Origin: Populus alba
Lineage: Eukaryota; Streptophyta; Magnoliopsida; Malpighiales; Salicaceae
Length of the DNA stretch: 64,000 nucleotides
Direction of reading: 5' to 3'
Assembly (NCBI RefSeq): GCF_005239225.2
Contig: NC_133284.1
Location: 34,176,758 to 34,240,757, forward strand
Positions within the stretch are counted from its first letter, which is position 1; every line of letters begins with the position of its first letter. The notes beneath the pieces are model-generated. The model did no database searches, was not told the origin of the DNA, and worked only from the letters and a program-made list of their open reading frames with translations. Positions 46,662 to 60,910 of the stretch are shown here, in pieces. The position numbers and the translations under genes are program-made.

Positions 46662-49369
46662 GTATCATTAATTATAATTGACATAAATCTATTATTTGTA
46701 TCTGCAAGCTTACTTATCCATAAGGAAAACTCTAGCATCATTTATTATTCAGACATCTTTGCTCCATCAAATCTGCTTACTTGTCATCATATTGCTCACA
46801 AGTAGCTAAACTGTGTTCTAGAATCCCAACAACGGTCTTGAAATTCTTTGACATTAGTTTAGAACTGAGAACTCATGGACATCAGGATTATTTTATGTCA
46901 GTGTACGGTATCTTGCGGCATCATTGATTTATCAGTGTACATGCAATGATTTTCGATCTTCATATCGCTGCCTACAGTCACAGAACCAATACATTCCGCT
47001 TACCAAACTGTATTTTTTTGGCTAATTCATCTTTTGTATCTGACAAAGCAGTTAATCCAATCATCACAAACACAGGGCCCAAGCAATCATAAACACAGGT
47101 CGCAAGCTGGCCAATGGATGTATATACCAGATCCACGTGTAACAGTTTAGGAGGCAAGTGGCACCATTGAGCTCGTCTCTGGCCGAAGAACATTTAGATT
47201 GGGTTTGAAAATGCAATTTAGATCCTCTTTTTTAAAATTTTAAATTTTTTATTTAAAATAAATTTATTTTTATGTTTTCATATTATTTTATGTGTTAATA
47301 TTAAAAATAATTTTTAAAAAATAAAAAAAATATTTTAAATCACTATTATAATAATAGATTAAAACCGCCCTTTACTTTGATGCTGACTTTGGAGTTTGGA
47401 TGATTGGACATGGTAGAGGAATTGCTTAGAAACATCAAATTTGCCATACCATTAATACTGTATATTTTCAAAATAATCTCTCTCTTCAATAATTTGTTAT
47501 GTTGGTATTAGGCTTAAATTTGGATAAGAAAACTAACAAAATAAGATTCATAAGGGATGATGTTGATTGTTCATGAGGTCAACTCCTTTTTATTCACTGT
47601 AAGAGAATGTCAAAGCCAATCCAAATACAAGTCCATACGTTAAAGTTTTATGTGAGTTAGAGATCATTACAAAGAGCCAGTTTGATAACTTGAAATAAAT
47701 GGAAATTAATTAACATTAACATTAAGTATAAAACTAAAAGACATTATTGTGGGTGGGTTGTATAAAAGTTTTTGTTTTTTTTTCAATTTGGTTCTCAAAT
47801 CTTTTTTTCTTTTTAATTTAATTTTAAATGAAGACGAATTGATTTTGATTTCTTATGAAATGGTAAGATTGAAAGAAGAGAGATCTAAATGAAAAGGGCG
47901 TCAAACATAGGTGATTTGCCATAAGTTTAACAAAAAATGCACTTTGGTCCTCGAACTTAAAAAATAATACAGATTAGACAATTTTAATACCTTAATATTT
48001 TTCAAACTCAATTTTGATACAAAAGTTTATTTTTGTTATTTTTTAGTCACTAATTGAGAGAGGAGAGAGAGGTTGCTAAATTCCAGCGATAGAGAGATAA
48101 ACATGTTGTTAACATCGATTTAAGCCACCAAAACGGATGATATATGTGTCAAATTATTCCTTTTGATGAGGGCAGTTCATATTATATGCCTTTTAACCTT
48201 TAAATTTCATTAAAAAAAAAAAACAGATCTGAGCTCGGATTGAATTTTGATTTCTGGTTTATTTTGGTTTTTGAAATTTTTCTAAGTCATTGATAGGTTT
48301 ATCATGGTTCTTAAGGTGTTATATAGGTGTTGTGGGTCAAAATGGGTTGAAAAACGAGTTTGGATAAAAAAACACTTAAACCTTGATTTTTTGGCCACCA
48401 CAGTAATCAAAATCTAAGCAAAATCAAACGACATGTGATTTTTTTTTTTAAATGGATATAAGAGCCTTGTCATGTGGCCCCTAATGAAATGGGCCATGCA
48501 GGCTAGCCTGGCATGCCAAGTCCGGTAGCGCCTGATTTTTTTTTTTCCTATTTGTTTTTCAATGAATGCTTCTTTTTATATGTTTTTTTTTTTATAAAAA
48601 ACTATTTATATTTACATTAATACTCATTCTTTCTTTTATTTTGTTTAGAGAACTTTTTTTTTGTTATGCGTTTAGTTTTTTAAGAGATTTTTCTGATTTA
48701 TCTATAATTTTTTTTTTTAATCTTTTTTATAGATAAACTATATTTTTTAAAATAAAAAATATTTATTTTCTAATAATATTTCTAATATGTGTAGTCTTAC
48801 ATAATATTTTTTTTTCTTTTTATTTTATTTAATCAATTTAATGTGTTTGTCTATTTCTATTATCGTTTGATTGAATAAAATAAATATTATAATAAAAATA
48901 TTTAGCAAACATAATCGGGTATATGTCCTGTTTTACGAGATTAAATATCTTGATTTACATTTGTTTTTCAATTTTTAAGTTTTATTTTTAAGTATCGTTA
49001 ATAATTTTTTATTTATTTATTAGCATAAATAGTTCTTGGTTTATTTGATTACATGTATGCATAAAATTTTTATTTGCACTAATGTTTTTTGAACTATAGA
49101 AATACATTGAAAAAACATATATATATAATTTTTTTTTAACAAAATAAAATATTTGACTCATAGGGGAGCACAGGTTACATAACTAGTTATTAACAATACA
49201 CTAAAACATATAGGGAAAGAACTATAGCAATGAATAGTACTTTGCTCGCATATTTTAGTGCGGTTGCTAAAAAAACATTTGCCTTTTTTCTTCTTCTTTG
49301 ATTTTGCTTTTCAATCAATGCTTTTTTTTTTTCCTTTTACTTTTATCCTTTAATATTAGATTTTATTAT
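46662..49369. other. Downstream of RBL: intergenic, repeat remnants
   Basis: No gene seen. A MITE-like AT-rich repeat lies at about 47212-47360. A T-rich segment with 'tttggttctcaaatc' and 'ggtcctcgaactt' phrases (47760-48060) resembles degenerate LTR text. A Helitron-like end may lie near 49160-49185 ('ggagcacaggttacataact' then AGTT), but nothing supports its left side. Confidence 0.45.
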
Positions 49370-50852
49370 TGGCTTCTCTCACCTTCATGACACAGATAGC
49401 AAGTTTGACAGGTTAACCTGGTTGATTAGGGCTTTTTTTTTCTCCCTTATTTAACTTTTCCTTCATTTTTATCATTTAATATTGAGTTAATTGAGAATTA
49501 GATTTTTATTTTATTTACTTTTTATCAGGTTATTCAGGATTCATGACTAGGAAATAATGCTTAACGAGTTAACCAGAGTTGACTCAGGTTGTTATTTTTT
49601 TTTAAAAAAAAAAAATTTATCATTCAATATTAAGTCGGTTGAGAATTAAGCTTCATAACCTATTTAATTTGTTTTCTATGAGGATATTTTGGTCTTATGA
49701 TCAAGGTCGCGGGTTTTGGTATTTTAACCTCCGTTAAATCAGGTTGTTTTTATTTTATTTTATTTTTTAAGAGGTTATCTTGGTCTTATGCCCTTCAATA
49801 TAAGATTTTCTTTTTATTGGGTTGTCCTCATCTCATGACTTGAGTTGCAGGTTTGGTAGGTTAATCCAGTTGACTCAATTATTCTTAGTTGACTTTTTTT
49901 CCCTTCTTAGTTTCATTATTTAATATTGTGTTTGATTAAGAATTAAATTTCATGATTTATTGGTTTGAATTTTATGAGGTTATTCTAGCCTTATGACCAA
50001 AAAATAATGCTTAATGAGTTAATTTATATTGGCTTGGCTCATTTTTTGTGTTATTTTTTAATTAATATTTTTATAAATTTCATCGTTCAATATTGGATCC
50101 TACAAAATCAATTGAAAATTGAGCTTCATAATTTGTTTTCATTTGCTCTTTAAGGGGTTATTTCAGTCTCAAAACTAGAGTCGTGAATTTGGAAAGTTAA
50201 TCATGGTTAAATCAGGTTGTTTTTTTTTTTTTATAAGGGTTTCTCGGTCTTATGATCCGGGATCATGAGTTTGGTGGATTGACTTGGATTATTTTTTTAA
50301 GTTTTTTTTAATTGATTTTATTTTTATTTTTCTACTTTCAACATTAGATTGATTGATAATTGAACTTTGTAATTTATTTAGATTTTATTTTTATGGGTTC
50401 ATATGAGTCTTATGGTCTAAGTCACAAGTTTGACAAGTTAACTTGAATTATTTTTTTAGATCATTTTTTAATTGAATTTTTTTAATTTTATCTTTCAACT
50501 TTGGTGGATTGAAAATTATGCTTTACAATTTGTTTTGATTTGTTTTCTATGGGGTTTATCATAGTCTCATAACTCGAATAATGGATTTAACTTGTTAACT
50601 CGGGTTGATCCAAGTAAATTTAATATGTTTTTATCTTATTAAAAAAATATCTTCTTGAATTTTTTGGATCAAACTATGTTCTTACATGTTGTTTGGATTG
50701 CTCTTAGACTCTCAAATTCAACTAAATTGCATCGAGTCAACCCCCACACAATTAAAAAAAAAATTTCCACTAAAAAAATTTAGCAATATCTAAATATTTT
50801 TTTCAAGAAATATTTAACCTGACCCGCAGCATAGCACGGGTCAATGATCAAG
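49370..50852. repeat. Second array of ~150 bp degenerate repeats ending in a GC hairpin
   Basis: At least seven units with 'ttgagaattaagcttcataa', 'tcatgactt' and 'ggttaa' phrases start at about 49480, 49625, 49790, 49920, 50090, 50335 and 50500. It ends with ACCCGCAGCATAGCACGGGT (50821-50840) and CAATGATCAAGTT, a hairpin like that at the end of the array at 42700-43795. The two arrays are in the same orientation on either side of RBL. Confidence 0.6.
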
Positions 50853-53050
50853 TTAACACTATTCATGAATATAGAATAAAAAAAATAGGTATAAAGATTG
50901 AGATGATGTTATTTGAAAATAATATAATTTTTTGTTTTATGTTAAAAAGTTTTGTGATGATTTTAGATAAGGGGATCCAATTGAGGAACTCTAGAGGTAA
51001 GGGATCTAAATGAAAAATATTGTTAGATTGAGAACTAAATTTAAAATAAACATATGGCCAAGGTTCAAGGAAAAAAAATCCTGCACTTGTGCTCGTTTAT
51101 CTCTTGGAAGAGCCGAAGCAAGTGTCCTAAGTGTCTCCGATGAACAATAACAACAATTATCTCTTTTCTTCCTTAACTCCTCCTATTTTATTAAACAACT
51201 ACCACTAATCACCTTTTCACAAATTTGAAGGCATTATAAAAATAAATTGACCCAGAATACTATCAACTAAGTAGTAGAATAGTCTTGAAAGTCCTGGCTT
51301 GTTTAATAAACAAAAGAAAAACGTTGACCGAGTTGTAGACTATGCACCTTCAAGGATCAAAGCATAAGAAATCGACAAGAACATAAACTGAACGAGCATT
51401 AGATTATGAGTATGTACATAACGTTTGTTGAATAGTAAAATGCCGATATGATTTGGTTGTTTTTTTTTTTTTTTTGTTAATAATTAATAATTTTTAAAGT
51501 TTATTTTCATCTTGAAAATGACATATTATTTAGTCCTAGCCACACGGTTAAATGGACTTTCGATGGAAACAAAAATAAACAAATAAACTTATTCTCAAAA
51601 TCATCATTTTAACTATGACTTTGAAGAAAAAATTATTTTCATATAAACAATCTAGAAATAAATAACGTGTCTAAAACCTAATTGAAAAATATTCCTCACA
51701 ACTTGTGTGTTTGAAAATATGATAATAATTATTTTTTAAAGTATTTTTTTATTTAGAAATATATTATAATAATATTTAAAATATATATATATATATATAT
51801 ATATTTTATATCAACATATTAAAATGATTTAAAAACATAAAAAAAAAATACATAATTTTTTTTTTTTCAAAATTTAGGAGATGATTTTATCATTCAAACA
51901 TGTTAAAAAAAAAAAGATTGGATCCTTGAATTGTTTTGTTTGATTTGATTTTGAACTTTTAAAATTAATAGAGAGTTTTTTGGATTGAAAATGAGTTTAT
52001 TAAGTTTTTAAAATGTTTTAAAATAAAAAATCTCAACCTTGGGCTCTAAATTTTCAATCATCTTCGGTTTAAAGATATGTTATTTGTGCTAGGTGGATAA
52101 TGATTTGTTGACTCTTTGTTTTTTTGAAAAAAAATTAAATAATAACAAAACTAGGTGCACAATTCTAAATTTTTAGCTCAAGTGTGCTGGGACTTTTTCT
52201 AAGCTTGAATATTTATTTAATCTTAATTAATTTTATTTTTAATTAATACCCCTCTCATTTTAACTTTTTTAGGTTAACAATTAATCTTTTGGATAGTATA
52301 ACTTCATGATATTTTAAATAAATTATTATAATTTATTTTTAAATTTATCTTCTATTAAATTTTTAGAAAACTAAGTTTTATTTTCATGATGCATTTATAT
52401 AAAAAAAGAAAATCATATGTACTTAGGATTTAATATTAATCTTCAATATACATTAAAAAAAAGCATATGAAATTTAAAGATAATCATGATAAAATATTTT
52501 CATGTATATTTATTTTTATTTTTTAAAAAAGATCAATTTCTTATTTTATTATTTAATTAATATTCATAATCCTTTAACGATTTTTTAATCCATTTTAAAG
52601 ATATATATATTTTTTATTTCTCAATTTTTTTTTTTTTTTTAATATGTAACTTGAAATTTTACTCATCATGTCGGATACAACTTATCCATCAAAAACTAAA
52701 ATAGCAGCAGCATATGATGTGGGTTTCTGTTTTTCCTGAAGAAAGAAAGAACCAAAGCAGTAGCTGAGGCTGCACAAAACCTTTGACTTGATCTCCAGCC
52801 ACTTTCACACCTAAACTTGAAGCTCCAAATAAAAGAATTATAAACAAAATTATCAAACACACAAAAAATCAAACCTTGACCATTATATTCTCTTTAGCAT
52901 TCATTCAACCACGACAACTTTTGGTGAATAACAACAAATGTAATGTTAACGACAAGAAAGACCCAAAAAGACTTAATCTTTTATGGGACTTGAACCAAAA
53001 AACAAAGAAAGAAATCTAAAGCCTTGAGGGAAAGATTGTAACTTGTAAGA
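50853..53050. other. Upstream region of the MACPF gene
   Basis: No gene seen. AT-rich; a MITE-like segment with an AT run lies at about 51690-51860. The last 350 bp before the ATG are less AT-rich ('gacttgatctccagccactt') and probably include the promoter and 5' UTR. Confidence 0.5.
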
Positions 53051-56000
53051 ATGAGTAGTGCAAAGAAAGCTGCAGAAGCAGCTATAGAAGCAATTGGGTT
53101 GGGATATGATCTGGGTTTTGATTTAAGGCTCAAGTATTGCAAGAAAAACTCTCCAAGATTGATAGTGATTAATGATGATGATAAGCAAGTGCGTAATATG
53201 GTGATTCCTGGTGGGTTTTCTCTTCCTAATGTTCCTAAATCTATCAAATGTGATAAAGGCGAGCGTTTGAGGTTTAGCTCTGATGTTCTTTCTTTTCAAC
53301 AGGTAAAAAGAACTCACCTTTCCTTCGTTCTTTTTGCTTATGTTGCTGCCCACTTGTGCTCTATTTTGAATTCTTATGTCCAAGTTTCTGTCTTTTTATG
53401 TTTATGTATATTGAGCTTGTAGTCGAAGCACCTGTCTTTGTGTGTGCTTTAATGAAAAACGAAGTTCAACAATTTGGCTAAAATTTTAGCTGTCTCTCTT
53501 GAGTGATGAGCCCAATTGATTTTTTTTTTTTTTGTTGATTTTGTAACATCAGCTAATTTTCTTTAAGAAAAAAAAAGTTAGGATTGATTGTTCTTTGCTT
53601 CATTAAGGCATCTTAAGAACTTTTTCTTTCTTTGTTTCTTCTTATAATTTAGTGATAGCTTCTGATTGACTTGATGGTCAAAATTGAGGGATTTGAATAT
53701 CAGTGGCAAAACAAAAAGGGAAATTTCTGCAATGAGGTGTCTAAACTGGCCTGAGGGTGCAGTTGGTTGAAAATTGTATGGGATCAACTGGGAAGTAGAT
53801 ATTAAAATTGCTCTGCATTCAAGAGAAAGTTAAATTTGTTTTAATTTAAAATGGTGTTTGGTTAAAGATACAAGTGACTTGATTCATCGGTTCACAGTGT
53901 TTTCCCTTTGCTTGTAGATGTCAGAGCAGTTTAACCAGGAACTATCTCTTTCTGGAAAAATTCCTTCGGGCCATTTCAATGTTGCGTTTGAATTTTCAAG
54001 AGTTTGGCAGAAAGATGCTGCCAATACTAAAGCCCTTGCTTTTGATGGTGTAAACATCACACTTTACAGCATTGCACTAGAGAAATCGCAGGTTGTGCTA
54101 TGTGATCATGTTAAAGAAGCTGTACCGTCATCTTGGGAACCTGCTGCATTGGCAAGGTGAGATTCTGCAGCTTCTAGAACATGTGTATAAAGAGGATGAG
54201 GTTGTCCATTTATAACTTCAAATCGCAGGTTGTGCTACGTGATCAGAAGAGCATGCTTTTTTCTTTTTTTTTTTTTTGCATTTGCACACCATTTCTAAGC
54301 TAGTAAAGATTCTGAAAATATAATTACACCAATATTGATTATAGCAATCGTGGCATGGTAAGCCCAGGAAATTTACAGTTACTGGTTGAAGTTAGCATAA
54401 CAAGAACATATTGTGTGATCCTGGTCTGATTAATTTTTTTAGCTACAACACCGTGTGAAGTTTTTGTAAGTTCAGATGTAAAGTTCATGACCAAACAACC
54501 ATCCTTGGAGCCTTGGAGGCGATAGCCTGATATTAACTTACTTAGTGGGGTAATGCCTGAACTACATTTCGACCTGAAAACAATGAATACAACTTTATAT
54601 AAAAGTATTGAAAATATGGGATGGAAAATAATGGTGGATTTTAGAAATCCTATTGTTTATGTATTTCTTTAGCACCACAGGATTTTATCATCAATTTCAC
54701 TTTGCAAACAGGAGAAGTGTTTGAAAGATTTCTAGATTTTATTTAACTTGTTTTGTAGACTAGTTTGTTAGCCGAAGTGAATGTGGGCAAATTATTCATT
54801 GTCTGTTATGCTCGTGACCTCTTAGTAGTAGTAGTACAGTTCCTGATTTGTTGTGTGGAGTTATTTACATGGCTTCGCTGATATAAAGGGAGGGAATGGA
54901 CTCAAAGGTGTTTAGAAGACCCAATAGTTTCCTATGTACAAGGCACTGGGAATTTGTTTTAAATAAGATGACTTCGTACTTCTGAAGAAAAACCTGGGCT
55001 ACGTAGTTTTTGTAAACTCGAGAAAGATAAAATGTTGCATGGTTGTGACCACATATTGCTGAAGTGCTTAACATATATGTAGCTGGTATAGGCACTCATT
55101 GAACAAAAGTTAGTGTTCTTATCTCTCGCTTGTCTGAATCAATCATCTGGCCTTTTCAATAATGGATCTGCAATGGGGTAAATATCCAAAAAGTTTGATT
55201 CTGCTATTCAACTATTATATTTTTTTGCCTTGTTGGAGTAGTCTGTACTTTGTCATGTGCATTTACTTTATAGACTAACTGAGTATATTGCATTAGTGGA
55301 AGTTTAACTTGTTTATGACACGTATTATATTGATAATTGGTTATATGCCTTGTACAACTGAACTCAGAAGACATGCTCTTTCTCTGACCGTTTAACACTG
55401 TATATTACAGATAATTGGTGGATCCTTGACAACTTTGATCATACTTCTCTGTTTCTTTACAGGTTTATTGAGAAGTATGGTACACACGCTATTGTCGGCA
55501 TCAAAATGGGGGGAAAGGACATGATATATATGAAGCAGCAGCATTCATCACCTCTCCAACCTGTTGATGTGCAGAAAAAATTAAAGGACATGGCTGACAA
55601 GATGTTTATAGATGGTGGAAGGAGTACCATGAACTCTGATAAATTTTATGATAGAGAAAAGGTTTGAAGAAAAGTCCATCTACGCTTTCCCTCTTAAATT
55701 GACATGAATGAAATCCAAGTGAACTCAAAAGACGAGTTTTCGGCAATAAATTTTACAGGTAGCTTAATTTGGTCTTTTTTTTTCCCAGCTTGTCAAGCAT
55801 CAGGGGGTGGCATTCATGGACCAAGTTCCATCCAGCTCTTCTTCCCACACTGAGGTACACCTTTTGGAAATGTGTAATAGCTTCCTAGCTGCCTACCATT
55901 CCACAAATGACACAATTAAATTTGATTTTAACCCCCATAGATTATGCAGTGGTTCGTATTTAAGTTTGATCGACTCTGCGTTTTTCTTTTTCCTCTTTCC

Positions 56001-57905
56001 AGTTCTGACTTCTGTTTAAATTTGTATTTATTTTGCAGGATATTAAATTCATAAGTAAGCGTAAAGGTGGAATGGTTAAAAACCTACCACACAATGAGTG
56101 GTGTCAAACTGTTCAGTCTGAACCTGATGTTATCTCAATGTCATTTGTGCCAATCACATCATTACTGAGTGGAATCAACGGGAGTGGATTTTTGACCCAT
56201 GCCATTAATCTCTATATCCGATGTAAGCATGGAATTTCTTCTCAGTTTGCATGTTGATGTAGTGCATGTTGTGGACTTGAGATTGTGATAGTGCACATTC
56301 ATTGCGTTTCTATGGGATGCTTGCCGAAGAAAATGCTTTCCAAAGCTGAACGGGAACTACTGTTTATTTAAGTGATCAACAAATAACATTGAGTTTCATG
56401 TGGTTTTTTTTATCAAAATATGATAGATATTTTTTTTTAAAAAAAAAATGGATTTCTGCTCATTCACTGAATGATTTATCGCTTTTTATTTTTTCGGTTT
56501 GCTCAGCTCTTGACTGTTGTTTGGTTTGACCTGTTTCCGAGTGAAGATAAGCCACCAATTGAAGAATTACACCAGTTTTTGGAGTTCCAGCTTCCAAGGC
56601 AATGGGCACCAGTATTTGGTGAGCTTGCCATTGGTCCTGACAGGAAGCAACAAAGTAATGCATCTTTGCAGTTCAGCCTAATGGGTCCTAAGCTTTACGT
56701 TAATACATCGCCAGTAATGTTCTTACCATGGTGTGAGATTTTCATGTTTTGCTTTGTGGGATTTTTGTTTCCTTTCATTCGTTAGGGTCTTGAACTTTAT
56801 TTTCAATATTGTCCTTCTTTTCCATTCAAGTAACGAAGCTCATTCCATTGTCAGTCATCATATATGAGATCATAATGCCCCTTGGAAAGTAATTGCCTCT
56901 CAAAGCTATCATAAATCTTGTCTCAGTTTTCCATTGAAGATCAAGAACAGAAAAAACACACTTTACAAAGGAAAAGTAGGTATCCTAATTTTTTTTTATC
57001 AGCATTGTTCTAGATTAGATACAAGTCAAACCAAGCTACATTTCCTATGTAGTCATATTATCCATCGTAAGTGATTGATTTGGTCTGAAAGTGGTGGTTC
57101 CATTGACAGCTGCATCTCGTCTGTCCTCCTAGTTGCAGTAAAGATCTATAAAAAGTGAAAGTGGATGATACTCAGCACAATTCTATCGTACTAATCTTTT
57201 TGGTAAAATACATGACAGGTCAATGTGGGGAAGAAGCCAGTTACTGGTCTTCGACTGTACTTGGAAGGGAAAAGAAGCAACTGCTTAGCAATCCACTTGC
57301 AGCACCTTTCTTCACTGCCAAAGACCTTCCAACTTGCAGATGAACGAAATGGCAACATCTCAGATCCCTCCTCTGACCAAAGATATTATGAGAAGTTGAA
57401 ATGGAAGAGTTTCTCGCATATCTGCACAGCCCCTGTTGAGTCAGATGATGATCTCTCGATTGTCACTGGAGCTGAGTTTGAAGTTGGAGAATCTGGTTTG
57501 AAAAAAGTTCTATTTTTGCGGCTCCAATTTTCTAAAGTTATGGGTGCCACATCTCTTAGGACGTCTGAGTGGGATGGTTCCCCTGCCTTGAACCAGAAAT
57601 CCGGAATAATATCCACATTGATCAGCACTCGTTTCTCAGGTGCTCAAAAACAGCCTCCACCACAACCTGTCGTGAACATAAACTCAGCTGTGTACCCTGG
57701 AGGCCCACCAGTTGCTGCGCAGACCCCCAAACTTTTGAAGCTCGTTGACACAACAGAGATGACTAGAGGACCACAAGACTCACCTGGATACTGGGTTGTA
57801 TCTGGGGCAAAGCTTAATGTAGACAACGGAAAAATCTCTCTTCGAGTCAAGTATTCTCTACTGCCTTTGGTTTCACCGGATGATGATGTATCGATAGAGA
57901 TGTAG
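53051..57905 (+). CDS. MACPF-domain protein of the CAD1/NSL1 family
   Basis: Exons 53051-53302, 53918-54156, 55463-55661, 55789-55854, 56039-56222, 56547-56713 and 57219-57905 have GT-AG introns and join in phase to 597 residues. The N-terminal part has 'GLGYDLGFDLRLKYCKK' and 'KSIKCDKGERLRFSSD'. The MACPF signature is at about residues 169-181 ('YGTHAIVGIKMGG'). Then come 'EPDVISMSFVPITSLLSGI', 'EELHQFLEFQLPRQWAPVFG' and the C-terminal 'GPQDSPGYWVVSGAKL'. Plants have four such genes; Arabidopsis CAD1 and NSL1 restrain salicylate-linked cell death. This one seems closest to the At4g24290 type, by memory. Exon 2 begins with ATG, so a predictor could wrongly start there; the 84-residue first exon is needed for the conserved N-terminus. 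No sign of damage. Confidence 0.95.
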
Positions 57906-59369
57906 CTTATTATTTTGAAACGGGAGGGCGAAAGAAAGGAATGTTTGATACAGGAAAAACAAGATTTTGATTGGTTTACAGGATTTCAGACCGGGCTTGT
58001 ATTCATAGGGGTAAGAATTTGTATGAGAAATTCAATGGGGGTAGCAGTTCACTGATATCCTATTTCATTGTGTAATTTCTTCCGAGTTCTCATGTTATTT
58101 GTGAATATACGAATTCCTAATGTTTGAAGATTCTTGGCATTTTTTGAACCGAAAAGAATTTTCCAAAGTGAGGAGTTTGAACCCATGACCACTAGGAAAG
58201 GGGAGGAATGAGTACTGGTTGAGCATCAAGTTCATTAGCAAGAAATGTGTGAGCTACACTGGCATGCATGTGAGACAAGTGACTGTTAGTGTTACTTTCC
58301 AATTCACATCCACTTCATCATTTCCTAGTTTATCTATATACAAAATTGAACTCACGGTTTAACATCATTTTCTAGTTTCTTGTTTTTTTGGAAAGTAGTG
58401 TTCTATAGCAATGAATATCAACAAGAACTAATATTTCTTGTGTTCTGTCGTTGTAAAGGTTCCAGTCAAGTCTCTGATTATTATTCCTGTTCATGTCCAT
58501 CTTGCCATTTCCAGCTCCTCTCCCGTTCTTGTAGATTCCTGCCAAGTTAAGAACTGATCCACCACCCAGTAAGGTACCAAGCCCTAACTGTCAGCATTTA
58601 TGACTTCATAGCTGGGGTAGCTCTCACTTAGAAGTAGAGGAGACTTGAGTCAAAGCAGGTGATCATATCACTGCAAGACCAAACTCCATTCAAGTTCTCT
58701 TTTGTCAGATCAGTAAGTTAAAGAACATGCAGAGCTGGACCTGTTGGTTGACTTGGATCACAGAAGAGCAAGAATTAGAGACCCTTACAGCAATGTTTAT
58801 TGTTTAGTGGTTCTTCACGAAACGACCCTTCATTTTACAGGTAGAGCATGGAAGTATTGCAGATGGCAAACATATCCATGGTAGAGGTGACTTGGATCTC
58901 CTCAACATAAAAAAATTAATCAAATATCAACCTTTATCTATGCAAGAGGCAAGAAGCTATGACACTAATCATGAGAGCACGGAAAAATAATCAATTTCAG
59001 CACAACCGAAGAGATGAATTTACCAATACTTATCATATAAAATCAAATAAATTAGACTACCAGCTCAGTCTGAAGCCTACACAATGAGACTGGACATGGT
59101 TTGAAGAATGAAATCAAATATTGCTACATGTTGAAAAAGAGAACAAAAAAGTGAAAATCAAAATAAGGTGAGAGACCACCACTACTAACAACTTTGGCAC
59201 AAGACTGCAAGATAAAATTGTTATTCCATCTTTAAAGGGGGAAAAGAACAAAGTATTCCCTAACAAAAAAACACTTTACCACATGGTTTTCACCTGCAAA
59301 AGAACTAGGCACTCGAGCTGTTCTGCATAGGGCCTTAGGCACCATGAACAAGTTGAAAACTGGTGCACC
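57906..59369. other. Region between convergent MACPF and NIPA genes
   Basis: The two genes point toward each other, so both 3' UTRs lie here. No frame is convincing. A segment at about 58150-58240 ('gaggagtttgaacccatgac') could be an old tRNA-derived SINE fragment, too short to call. Confidence 0.5.
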
Positions 59370-60879
59370 TCACTTGAAATGGTCTTGTCGGAGAATTGTG
59401 ATGAAATCAGGAGGTGACCCATCTTCATCCTTCTGTTTCCAATGTTCTCCATTGCCTTGGATGTACCATGAAACTTTTGGAGACAATGGTGTATAAAGAT
59501 CTGCATAGTCAGTTTTATCAGACAAATGCACTACTTTTTCTTTAAAATAAGGCTCTGCTACCCTAGAAACTAAAATCTATGTAGTACTTGTTTTTAACAT
59601 ATTAGCTTGATCAAAAGGTATCCACGCAGTAGCTGATATTACAATGAAGTGAAAAAAACCTACCATCCTGAAGGAACTTGAATCTCATCCTTGGTATGAA
59701 AATTTAAAAACACATAAACGTAGAGCCTACAGTTCATAATCAGCTAGAGTTCACTTGTTCCAGCAAAATAAAATTAGATCACATCAGCACTGTTAGAGGT
59801 GTGGAAACATGATTCTGTTAATGTGTAAAACATTACACCCTCATAGTTAATAATCTACCCAAATCGCTATTTCTAACAATAAACTAGCCAAACCCTGCCT
59901 CATAAGGGCATTTCAGCAAAATGCAATAGCAATTGTGATGATAAACATGACCAGTAGTGCTAGCGATCAACTCATATTTTTCAAAAACAAAGTAATCTAC
60001 CTGAACGGTACCTTCTATTTTCTACAATCTTTACATAGCACTTTGTTTTTATTTATTTCAATTTCCCTTTATTTTCAGATTCATTGCCAGTCAAATCCTG
60101 TGATTGATTCATGATTTTCGAAGCAGTCCCATCCATAAAAGAGGCTTGTTCTCCCTAAAACACTTGATTGTCTCTTCCGCAATGAAGCTAACATCTCAGG
60201 CCAGTTGCAATAATCTAAAGAGTTTCTACAAAATCATTTCAAAATTGTTCAAGAACCTCAAACCAATATTCAAACCTTTTCTAGTTACCCTCTAATATAC
60301 TGCACCTACCTACAAATGTTTTTGCATGTTCCTTTCTCCTTTCTTCAATGTCCTCATTACAAACTCTGGCATCTTACAAACAGAGTGAGTGACTTTCACC
60401 CCGCACTCAACTAATTTTCTATCACCTCACTGGTTCTCTTTACCTAATTCATCATACTGAGAAACCTTACCAGTTACTCCTAATAACCTATTCCTTTCTA
60501 TATGTTTGTCTCTATAAAATGAACATTAATGATTTAGATTTTCAGAATTATGATTCTTACTACTTAAATATGATTTTTTTTAATTAGAAAAGTAATGAGA
60601 TGCATGTGCACTAAGGCTTGAACAATATGCAAACATGAGACACTCAGCAATCACGCATGTAAGTCACAATTTTAACATATAGCAAGAGTCACCAACCTAA
60701 GCACAAAAGAAATCTACCTGGTAGGGTTGGTGGATCTGGCTCTCTCGTGCTATGTAATACAGCAGTACCAGATAACACGGTAAGAAACCCACAAAGTTCA
60801 GATGCAATGCTGCTTGCACTTTGACCAGAATAATCCTTCAGAGAAGATATGGGAAGAGTTAGAAGTGTTCTTTACTACG

Positions 60880-60910
<31 letters not shown>

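Noticed and set aside
46978..47193. Minus-strand 71-codon frame after RBL
   Set aside because: No family resemblance that I can defend, and no splice or start context.
53123..53383. Minus-strand frame over MACPF exon 1
   Set aside because: Antisense shadow of a clearly conserved coding exon.
58150..58240. Possible antisense SINE or tRNA fragment around GTTTGAACCC
   Set aside because: Only a B-box-like sequence is visible; no A-box at the right distance, tail or target duplication.
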